NCBI RefSeq assembly: GCF_000208745.1
Contig: NC_030852.1
Location: 28,313,893-28,377,892 of the forward strand
Reading direction: 5' to 3'
Length of the DNA: 64,000 nucleotides
Source: Theobroma cacao
Lineage: Eukaryota > Streptophyta > Magnoliopsida > Malvales > Malvaceae
The notes under the pieces are model-generated. The model did no database searches and was not told where the DNA came from. It saw only the letters and a program-made list of their open reading frames with translations. Shown here piece by piece: positions 1 to 9,299 of the stretch. Both the position numbers and the translations under genes were made by a program. Within the stretch, counting starts at the first letter, position 1. The number at the start of each line of letters is the position of its first letter.

Positions 1-930
1 AATGGTTGTATAAAAACAATAAATAAATGTGAAATATTTTGTTCATGATAAGTAAGCTCAAAGAAAAGTATTAAATAAGAAACGAACATCGAATTTACGA
101 GTATGTCGCGTATCATTGTTACATTGTTAAATGTCATGGCATATAGACATATTCTATATACGAGCAGAATCCCGATGATGGGACTTTCCGAGAAAGCTTG
201 CGAAGGCGAGCTTCACCGGTAAACTCCCTAAGTGAAAAGATACCTCCGAACTCCACCAGTACGATGGGAGGGTTCGGAGAAATATCTTTAATAAAAGGCT
301 TTTACCCATATTAGGATTTGCATTCATGAAAGCACTATTTTTTACTCACAAACGACTATCCCGATGATGGGATTTACCTTGTAAGCTTGCGAAGATGAAT
401 TTCTAAGGTATTTCTCTAGGTGAGAGAATACTCCCGGATCCCACCAGTTGATGGGCGGATTCGGAAAATATCGTCGATAAAAGGTTATTTGTCCAGCATT
501 TTTATCTCACGCCATGCATATCATCTCGCCACTCATTTGCATTCCGTTTTAGGTTAAATAGGAGATAAAATAAAAAATAATAATTAAGGAAATCTAGTGA
601 AATTAAAAATTAAAGCCCAATAGGATAATCTAAAAAATGGTACCGTTCATAAAACGAGCATCCCGGGGGTGCTAATCCTTCCATGGGCGTAACCGTACTC
701 CCGAACATAGATCCATGAAAATTGTAGACCGGTTTAAGGTTTTTTTCGGTGGGCTTAAAATTAATTTATGTTTTCATCGATTAGAATCAAGTCAATAGGT
801 GGCCACAATCACACCTAGTAAAAAAAAAGATTGGTGGCGACTCCTAGTTTAATTTTTTAGTGAGTTTTCACCTTCACGTCTAGCGATCGGGTTCCCGGAC
901 CCGCACGTTACGGACCCGCACGTTACGACA
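1..930. mobile_element. LTR retrotransposon end (Ty3/gypsy-like), truncated by window start
   Basis: No coding capacity. The sequence has the composition of a plant gypsy-type LTR: repeated GATGGG and CTTGCGAAG motifs, a GGTGGCGACTCC stretch near 834 and a GC-rich tail reading CGGACCCGCACGTTACG. It ends in CA at 930, the usual LTR terminus, and hAT coding sequence begins at once at 931. I infer that this LTR element inserted into the hAT copy and that its other end lies left of the window. The family assignment rests on motif memory. A solo LTR and a complete element cannot be told apart here. Confidence 0.55.
171..510. repeat. Two diverged ~189 bp tandem units inside the LTR
   Basis: Unit one starts at 171 and unit two at 360, both with CCCGATGATGGGA. 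Each continues through AAGCTTGCGAAG, a CTCC..CCACCAGT segment, a GATGGG..GGTTCGG or GATGGG..GATTCGG segment, and ATAAAAGG (near 289 and 477). The offset stays at 188-189 bp, so this is an old internal tandem duplication of LTR sequence. Confidence 0.7.
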
Positions 931-2468
931 GTTCTTACTCATTATAACCTTCAAGTTGAAAGTATTCGAGGTCAAGGATATGATGGTGCTAGTAACATGC
1001 GTGGTGAATGGAATGGTTTACAAGGTTTGGTATTTAACGATTATCTATACGCATATTATGTGCATTGTTATGCTCAGAGATTATAATTAGCATTGGTTGC
1101 AGCATCTAGAGAAGTAGATCATATTCATGAATTTTTTACACAATTGACTTTTATTGTAAATATTGTTAGTGCTTCTTCCAAAAGACATGACCAATTACAA
1201 GTTGCTCAAGTAATTGACATTGCAAACATGGTTGCTAGTGATGAACTTGAAACAGGTAGAGGAGCAAATCAAGTGAGAACTCTACAAAGAGCTGGAGATA
1301 CTCAATGGAGCTCACACTTTCATTCTATTTGTAGCTTGATGAGAATGTTTGATGCAACTTGCACTGTTGTGAAAGGTATTATTGACAAAGGGGCCAGTTA
1401 TTCACAAATAGGTGATGCTTCTGCTATTAGTAAAATATTAGCATCATTTGAATTTATTTTCATATTACACTTGATGTATGAGATCATAGGAATCACTAAT
1501 GTTCTTTGCCAAGCATTACAATTACGCTCTCAATATATTTTAAATGCAATTCATCTTGTTTTTACTACAAAATTACTCCTTTAGAAGTTAAGAGATAATA
1601 GGTGGTCTAATTTACTTGAGAATGTGAAAAAATTTTGTTAAAAACATGAGATAGAAATTCCTAACATGGGTGCACGATATATCTTGGGCAGAGGTTGATT
1701 TCGTCAACCAGATGTAACTGTGGAGCATCATTATCGAGTTGATATATTCTTAGTGACGATCGATACTCAGTTACAAGAATTGAATTCGAAATTCAATGAG
1801 CAAGTTGTGGAACTTTTAACTTTAAGCACTGCTTTGGATCTTAATAACAATTACAAATCATTCAATATTGATAATATCTGCAAGTTAGCAGAGAGTATTT
1901 ATTCTCAGGATTTCACAAAACAAGAAAGGCTTATTTTAAGGTTTCAATTGAGGCATTACGAGATCGATATACTCATCATCAAAGTTTTGAAGATATTAAG
2001 ACACTTTCTGAATTGTGCCAGAGATTAACAGAAACAGAAAAGTCAAAGAATTACCACTTGATTGATAGATTAATTCACATTATTTTGACTCTTTCAGTTT
2101 CTACAGCAACTACAGAGAGAGCATTTTCAGCAATAAAAATTGTGAAAATAAGACTTCGGAACAAAATGAATGAAGAGTTTCTTGCAGATAATTTAGTTGT
2201 TTATATTGAGAAAGATATTGCTAGTCTTTTCAATACAGAGTTAATAATTGATGAATTTGAATTTAGGAAATATTGTCGAACACAACTTTCTTAGATAACT
2301 ATTATAATTTTTTGTTGGTTTTTTTATTTATATGTTATATAAAATTATTGTCTATTATGAATCTTTTGATCATTGGTTAAATTCAGCATATTAGTTTTAA
2401 AAATTTTAAGCTTTTATTTTTTTTTTGTCTTTGGCCCCCTCAACAAAAATTAGCTAGCTCCGCCCCTG
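931..2468 (+). pseudogene. Broken hAT-family transposase (ZMYM1/TTF-type zinc-finger class), 5'-truncated, with right terminal repeat
   Basis: Translation from 931 gives the DUF4371-like motif RGQGYDGASNMRGEWNGLQ, then a stop at 1084-1086. It continues in the same frame to a stop at 1582-1584. Two further stops precede the segment beginning EHHYRVDIF near 1720. A frame change near 2000-2030 leads into the hAT dimerisation domain (LSVSTATTERAFSAIKIVK, ending at 2294). The right end at 2453-2468 reads, on the other strand, CAGGGGCGGAGCTAGC, a terminal repeat I know from plant hAT elements of this class. The candidate 8 bp target duplication (2469-2476) has no partner because the left end is missing. 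Several stops and the frame change make the copy inactive. Similar elements are often mis-annotated as zinc finger MYM-type protein 1. Confidence 0.88.
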
Positions 2469-3359
2469 ATTCTTACTAACGAAGTTCACCTCCATAAACA
2501 ATATTATCTCAACAACCATAATCAACAAATATTATCTTAATTTTCATGTAATTTATATCAACAACCATTGACTTATTTAATTAATTATTTCAATTATAAT
2601 CATCAAATATTATATATACTATAAAAAAGTTAAGAATAAATAAACATCATATAATTGTCATATCAAACAATAAATTGAGAAATATCAAATAATAAAGAGA
2701 GTTTTTGAAGTACAAAAAAAAACGATAGAAAATAAAATAAAAAAAATAATACCTGAATGCAGTTTTGAATTTTGAATATATTTTTTTAATTTTTGTGAGA
2801 ACAAAAAAAACATGATTTACAGAAAGGGAAAGAGGAAAGGAAGATTGATAGGGAGAGAGGAATGGAGTATTCTTTGAGAGGGAGAATCTTTTTGGGAAAA
2901 AATAGCTCTCCTAAAANTTTACATTGAATAATGGTAATTTGTAGAGAGAATGAGAGGAGAGGGAGATTGATTGAGAAAAATGTTTTTTTTAAAAAAAATT
3001 GATGTGGTTTCAAAAGAAGAGAAGAGAAAGCTCATCTCTGGAGCTTTTTTTTTAAGCTCTTTTTTCATATTTTATTCTTTATAAAAAGTTACTTTTTTTA
3101 AGAACTTTTTACGAAATCTTATTTGACTTAACTTTTACTTTTAAGTAATAGATAAGCTAAAAATAAATTAGATCAAACAGACACTTAGTAACCCAAAGTC
3201 TGTCATTTTACTGTGGGTTGGGTTTCCTATGCCTTTCACACTTGAGTCATAGGCCCACCAACCTTCAAGGTCCAAGGACAATAAAAATCCCAAATTTTGA
3301 AAAAAATATAGCTGTTGGAAGAAAAATTTTCTCCATTGCTAATGAAAAATGCAAATTCT

Positions 3360-3361
<2 letters not shown>
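2469..3361. other. AT-rich intergenic DNA
   Basis: Long A/T runs and purine-rich stretches (2800-3030), with one ambiguous base at 2917. I see no gene. The last ~150 bases probably belong to the promoter or 5'UTR of the LBD gene. Confidence 0.6.

Positions 3362-3395
<34 letters not shown>
3362..3395. repeat. (AT)n microsatellite ~90 bp upstream of the LBD start codon
   Basis: Uninterrupted alternating A/T over about 33 bases. It lies immediately 5' of the LBD coding region, so it sits in the promoter or 5'UTR and is likely to vary in length between alleles. Confidence 0.9.
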
Positions 3396-3398
<3 letters not shown>

Positions 3399-3483
3399 TA
3401 TCTCTAATCTTGATTAGATTTTATTTTCCAAGAAGAAGAAAGATTGAGAGAATCCTTTGCTGGGGTTGAATAGATTTAGAGCC

Positions 3484-4325
3484 ATGAATTCTAGTCGTTG
3501 TGCGGCTTGCAGATATTTGAGAAGAAGATGCGCTTCCGATTGCATTTTCTCTCCTTATTTTCCCTCCAATAATCCCCAAAGATTTGTTTCTGTTCACAGA
3601 ATCTATGGCGCCAGCAATGTTGCAAAATTACTTCACGTATATTTCTCTTTGCCATGCATGTGTTTTTTCCCTTCGCAAATTCTTAACATTGATTTTTCAT
3701 CGGCTACATTTTAAATATTAAGCGCCATAGGATAATCATAATATTCGAGACGAATTTTAACTCATAGAAATAGTTTAAACCAACTTTTAGATGTTATTCT
3801 TGACACACGCATGGGTTTAACTTGTTTTCCTTTGATTAATTCCAGCAACTCCCAACCCTTTTGCGAGTTGAAGCAGCAGACTCCTTATACTTCGAGGCAC
3901 AATGTCGGGTCCAAGACCCCGTGTACGGCTGCGTTGGGCTCATATTTATGCTGCAGCAACAGGTACACAACGCAGGGAGCCAACTGGCAAAGACCCAGGC
4001 CGAGATTGCAGTTCTGAAATCTCAGGCCCAACATCTCCAGGCTCAACAAGTTGAAGTTCATTGCAACAACAATTGGACAATGTTGCCGACCTCAGCCTCT
4101 CCAATCAAGGTTCTTCTGGGTTTATATGGGATAGTGGGGTTTCGAATTAATGGGTTGAACAACACGAAATTTAAACCCCAACCCACACACCCCCCCCAAA
4201 AAAAAAAAAGTATTCAAAATCGGTGGCATCAAGTTTGGGCATCTTTGACTTTTGTTCCAATAATGGTTTCTTATGGAATATTTCTCCTAATTGTTTACAC
4301 TTCCTCTGATAAAGGAATAAAATGA
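3484..4325 (+). CDS. LBD24: LOB-domain (LBD) transcription factor, LBD23/LBD24-like, with doubtful C-terminus
   Basis: Class I lateral organ boundaries domain protein: a plant-specific nuclear DNA-binding factor. Exon 1 is 3484-3636 (51 codons) and exon 2 starts at 3846. The 209 bp intron is phase 0. The zinc-finger-like C block is C6-X2-C9-X6-C16-X3-C20. The GAS block runs from FVSVHRIYGASNVAKLL to DPVYGC, and a leucine-zipper-like helix follows (VGLIFMLQQQV..AKTQAEI). Wording and intron position are closest to Arabidopsis LBD24/LBD23 as I remember them. In the open frame the protein is 210 aa, but after about residue 120 it becomes low-complexity and family-unlike (NNTKFKPQPTHPPQKKK). The +2 frame from about 4061 instead gives a tail ending FIWDSGVSN with a stop at 4148-4150. 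That suggests a 1-nt indel near 4050-4066, real or in the assembly. Family confidence is high and the 3' end uncertain. Confidence 0.85.
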
Positions 4326-5389
4326 ATGAGAGGACATACAGAGATCTTTCTATAATCACGAAATAAATTTTTAAATGTTTATTTATACAAATAGAAATCA
4401 GTTTCTATATATGAAATGATAAATAATGATTAACATACAACTTTTATGCCACAATGCATGAAATAGTTTTTATTTGTTGAATAAAGAGAATTTAAACAAG
4501 CAATTTTTTTGGGTCAAAACAGACCAATTACTAATTACCAATTAATTAAATCGTATCTCAATCATAATATTTTTTATTTTCACTTTGGTATAGAAAAAAA
4601 ATATGAAATTGGAAAGGGTATCTTTGTAATCAACCAATTGAAATTATGCATTTGGCCTTTTTTTTTTCCAATTTTCTTCTTTATTTTCATTATTATCTCC
4701 TTTAAAACATAGGTTTAGGGCCAGGTTCGCGGCGCGTTAATGCTTACCTAGCCTAGTAGTTTGGTCAAATTCCAAACGACGGAAGCCCAACTGTCCAGGC
4801 AAGGATCTTTTTGGCGTTTTTGAGTGACGCTGCCAGCACCCGGTGACTGAGCACGTGGTTTTTGCGCATCCTGAATTCTTAAAGTAAAAGAAAAAGGAAA
4901 ACAACCTTCAAGATATCTTATTTATAAACCCATCCCTTCTAACTTTGCTTATTTATTTGTGGGTACACAGCTTTATAATATTTCTACAATTACAACCTCA
5001 TTTTGTAAGTTTTGATTCTATACATGTTATTTTTATATCAATTTTTTTTTATTTTTAAAAAATTGTTAAAAGTAATAATGTATTGTAAAAGATTATTTTA
5101 TAGTTGATTTAAAGTTAGGTTTCCGTAAAAGGGTAATAATAGTCTATGAAATTAAAATCTGGGGAATGCATAAAAGTTACAAGAAAATTAAAATGAACAG
5201 GATAAGAACGGTAATGTGGATTAATATCGGGGTCAAGTTAGGATATTCTCATTTTAGCCGCAACGTTGGCAAAGGGCACTTCCGGAAATATATCAAACCT
5301 TAAGGGCTCGCGGATGTACGAACGTCATTTTCCTGTTATTTATTTGACTCACGAGCTTCACACTTTGGTCCGTTCGTAAAAAATATCGC
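4326..5389. other. Intergenic region and upstream region of the RS40 gene
   Basis: AT-rich to about 4700, then a more GC-rich block (4715-4880) with a CACGTG core near 4852. The transcription start of the downstream SR gene probably lies near 5330-5400, before the TTTCACTAGGGTTTCG segment typical of plant 5'UTRs. No gene seen. Confidence 0.5.
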
Positions 5390-5452
5390 AGGACTCTTTC
5401 ACTAGGGTTTCGAATTTTCCTTGATTGCTTTACGAAATCGGTGCTTTCGAAG

Positions 5453-6297
5453 GTAAAAGAATACTCTAATCACCATATTTATTTGGTTTAATTTTTATTT
5501 TCAGAGATTTTTTACTGATTTTCCATGAAAATATGGGTAAAGATAAGGAAAATTAGGGTTCTATAGTTCTTTTAATTCAATGGTTTAGATTTGGCTCTTA
5601 TTTTACTCTTCTCCTTGGGTTATTGGCATCTAAGAGGAAGTTTTGGTGCAGATCTAGAGTTATTTATCCTTTATGGTAGATCTGATTTTTTTGACTTCAT
5701 TATTTCGTGATGTAGATCGTGTAGGTCTGATTTTAATTTTATCTCTTTTTTTTTTAAAGAGAAAAAATATCATGTAGCTCTGATGTAATTGTAAAAGGAA
5801 AACCCCTAATCTACACTTTATTGTCGCTCTGTATGACCTGCATTTTTATCAATTGGTTAATATGGGTGATCTATTTATTTATTTGTTGCTATAAACGAAT
5901 GCTGTGAACCACAATAAAGAAATAAATGAAATATTTGTACTTAATTATTTAGAGAAAATTTCTTCTCTTAGAAAGCAAATTTTCGCCCTTTGATTCATGG
6001 GGTGTGTTTTTGGAGATGACGTTGGTGCTATATTTCAAATAGATAGGAAGATTCCCTGCCTCATGGCCTTGCTGGTGTATGCTGCATAATTTTCTTTATT
6101 TGTTTGCTACTTAGCATTGGAATATCTGTTGATGCAGGGTATTGTTAATGCTGCTCTGCTCATTCTCTTTTGAACATGTTAGAATGCATTAATTCTGGAT
6201 GGCTAGTTCACTGGTTTTGACAAGTTCCTCTCTTTGTATGTATATGTATCTTTATGTGAAATAATCATGGAAAAAAGTTTCCACGTCTTCTTCTCAG
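5453..6297 (+). other. 5'UTR intron of the RS40/41 gene
   Basis: A donor (CGAAG|GTAAAAG at 5453) follows a leader containing CTAGGGTTTCG. An acceptor (TTCTCAG at 6297) lies 5 bases before the start codon at 6303. A T-rich stretch and multiple in-frame stops lie between. Leader introns are common in plant SR genes. The placement is inferred from splice signals only. Confidence 0.65.
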
Positions 6298-6302
6298 GCA
6301 AT

Positions 6303-9128
6303 ATGAGGCCCATTTTCTGTGGAAACTTTGAGTACGATGCCCGTCAGTCTGATTTGGAAAGACTCTTCAGAAAATATGGGAGAGTAGAAAGAGTGGATAT
6401 GAAGTCTGGTAAGTCCACTTGTTCTTGTTATCTGTGTTATTGACTATTGGATCCATGTGAAAGTTGTGGCTATCATTGCCCTTTTTTTTTAATTTTCATT
6501 TTATGCTATGGCTAAAATTTGGCTGGATGTGTAGCTTGTAAAGCTTTTAGAATATCGTATGCTTGAAAAGCTCTTTTTGTATTTGATTATGGCACAGTTA
6601 AAATCGATTCCATTTTGGTATCAATAAGTAAATGAAGCCAAACTGGTTGTTTGGTGTTGAACTTGAATTTCTCACAAAATATTCTATGATGAATTTTTTG
6701 AAATAATAACCATTTATTTCTGATATCAGTAATAGATAATTTCATGTATGAGTCAGAGGTGACTAAAGATGAGCTCCCTCTATGTAGAAGTAGGAGCTCT
6801 CTTTGTCGGAATTTTGGTTGTGTTGGATCTTTTCTACTGGTGACGACACAGACAGGACTCTATATCTTAGTTTGGATGTTAACTGAGCTGGTAGTACACA
6901 ACATGATATTTAAAGCAGTTTGTGGTGATTTTTTAGGGATTTATGAGATTTTGTTTACTAAGTTTTACAATCTTTAATAGTACATGTATGAACAATCTAA
7001 AATATAGAGCAATTTGTACACACATACCGCGTTAAGAGAGTAAGGTCCTGCAGCGACAAGGAATGTCAGTGCATCCTACTTTCAATCCATGGAGGTTGAA
7101 GTCCCTATCATGATGGCTGTGCAGCAGTATGACCTCATAACACACGATTCAGCAACATCGATCATCCTTTGTTGAGTTTGACTGGGGGTGCAGGATGTGT
7201 TTTAAGGGAAAAAAAAGAATATTTTTGAAAAATAAGCCCCCATACTCAACATTTTCTTTGGCGCAGGATTTTCTTGGGATGTAATGGAGGGACTCCTCAG
7301 AATTCTATTTCATGCCTGTGACGAGCTTCCTCTTCTTGCTTTCAAGAAGAGTCACTCTGATCCGCCATGGCACCACCATCCCTCATTTTCCTCAGGCATT
7401 TTTCCCTTTCATTCCTCATGACTTTTGCCCAGCCCTCAAATTCAGACATGTTTCAAGGTAGAAACATTGCCGACCTCATGGCAGAGGCTGCAGAAAAAAT
7501 GGAGAAGGCACACTAATTCCATTGACCTACCATGAGACATCCACTTTTGGATTCTTGTTCCTTGACATCACTTAGTTCTTCACACAAGGTCTGTTACTAC
7601 TTTTACTGGTCTTAGTTTATAGATTACAGGGAGCTTGCCAAAATTTTGTCCTAGGGGTAGGATTTTAGGTGGCTTGTATCTTGCCGAAGAGGAAATGCCA
7701 ACTGATTGAAGATTCCTTTGGCGGGAGGATTTGTACCTTAGTTATCATTTTCCACCTGTATGAAACTGATAATGAGTGTTCTAACTCTTTTTTGGTTTAT
7801 AGGATTTGCTTTCATATATATGGAAGATGAGAGAGATGCTGAAGATGCCATACGAGCACTTGATCGGACGGAATTTGGTCGAAAAGGACGCAGGCTTCGT
7901 GTTGAATGGACAAAAGTAATGTTTTGATATTGTTAGTTTTGATGAAGATCAGTTTACTGCATTCTTGTTTATTGTCTCATCTTAATAAATGCCTTTCTAC
8001 TTTATGTTGTAGCAAGAGCGTGGCATTAGAAGGCCTGGGGGTGGTTCAAGAAGATCTTCAGCAAATACAAGACCTTCAAAGACTTTATTTGTCATCAATT
8101 TTGATCCATATCATACTCGGACTAGGGATTTGGAAAGGCACTTTGAATCATATGGAAAGATTGTGAGTGTAAGGATCAGAAGGAATTTTGCATTTGTACA
8201 ATATGATTCACAGGACGATGCCACCAGAGCATTGGAGGCTACAAATATGAGGTAGAAAGCCTGCATCCTAAGAGAAATCAACGGTTCCTCCTTTTAATTT
8301 AAAGATATTCTGAGTAGATTTACTGTTTGTTTCTGAACCATGGTTTCTCTTCTATTTGCAGCAAGCTGACGGATAGAGTTATTTCAGTGGAATATGCTGT
8401 TCGAGATGACGATGAGCGCAGAAATGGATACAGCCCTGATCGAAGTCGTGATAGGTCACCTGAGAGAGGTCGTGACAAAAGGCGATCTCCAAGTCCCTAC
8501 CGAAGAGAGAGGGGTAGCCCTGATTATGGCCGTGGCTCTAGTCGTAGTCCTTATAGGAAGGAGAGGGGGAGCCCTGATTATGGTCGGGGCCGCAGTCCAA
8601 GTCCCTATAAGAGAGATAGAGCTAGCCCTGAATATGGCCGGGGCACTAGCCGTAGTCCTTACCGAAGAGAGAGGGCTGGTGCTGACCATTCTCGTGGCTC
8701 CAGTCGAAGCCCTTATAGGAAAGAGAGGGCTAGCCCCGAGAATGGTCGAGGTCCCAGCAATAGTCCCTATAGGAGGGAGAAGCATAGTGCTGAGAATGAT
8801 CGTAGCCCTAGTCATAGTCCATATAGAAGAGAAAGGCCTAGCTCTGATAATGGTCGTGGACCCAGCCATAGCCCATATGAAAGAGATAGAGCTAGCCCTG
8901 AAAATGGTCGTGGTCCCAGCCCAAGTTCTATGCCTGAAGGAAGGGACAGTCCCTATGGTGGTGGAGCTGAAAGCCCCGTCAATGAGAGATATCGCAGGTC
9001 TGTATAATTATCATCTAAAATTTTGCTACATATTTTGTGGTTCTGACTATGGAGATTGATTTTTTTTTTTTTTGGCTTTTATCTGTTGTCATTCGAACTT
9101 CAGTCAATCACCACCAGCAGAGGAATGA
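6303..9128 (+). CDS. RS40: Arginine/serine-rich splicing factor, RS subfamily (RS40/RS41-type)
   Basis: Nuclear pre-mRNA splicing factor of the plant-specific RS group of SR proteins. Exons: 6303-6408, 7803-7915, 8013-8251, 8362-8997 and 9104-9128, totalling 372 aa, all with GT-AG borders. RRM1 is residues 1-73 (RNP2 IFCGNF, RNP1 GFAFIYME). RRM2 is about 97-170 (RNP2 LFVINF, RNP1 NFAFVQYD). The RS tail, from about 175, holds ~20-residue repeats ([15 protein letters not shown] and variants), and the protein ends SQSPPAEE. The [15 protein letters not shown] and [20 protein letters not shown] segments match Arabidopsis RS40/RS41 better than RS31. It is probably orthologous to the RS40/RS41 pair, so the exact symbol is arbitrary. 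The large first coding intron is where RS genes carry alternative exons that feed nonsense-mediated decay. The 3'UTR probably extends to ~9300. Confidence 0.93.
6409..7802 (+). other. Long first coding intron of the RS40/41 gene
   Basis: At 1,394 bp it is by far the largest intron of this gene, and it splits RRM1 right after MKSG. The middle (about 7020-7560) is less AT-rich than ordinary plant introns and has several AG and GT sites that could bound a cassette exon. No long frame is open there, as expected for a poison exon. Intron retention or cassette use cannot be proved from sequence. Confidence 0.5.
8490..8950 (+). repeat. Imperfect ~60 bp tandem repeats encoding the RS domain
   Basis: About seven to eight units of 54-60 bp, each encoding a variant of [15 protein letters not shown] followed by SSR, GPS or TSR. 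They are in frame within exon 4. The repeat explains the long open frames in other phases and on the opposite strand here, which are not genes. Confidence 0.8.
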
Positions 9129-9299
9129 TTAGGATCTTGAGGAGCGTTGGAGGAAGACCTTTGTCTTTGTGGCAGAAGTCAGTTGGAAGTCCTGTTATTT
9201 GCATGTCTTTAATGGCAACTGTTTCTGCAATTACATTAGAGTTGGAGTCTGACCTTATGTTGTAGTGCATACTTTTAAATCCTAGATTTCTAGTTTAGG

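Noticed and set aside
8456..8869. Long open frame on the minus strand (137 codons) within the RS domain region
   Set aside because: It is the antisense of the tandem RS repeats; repeat periodicity in multiples of three keeps all frames open. No independent domain.
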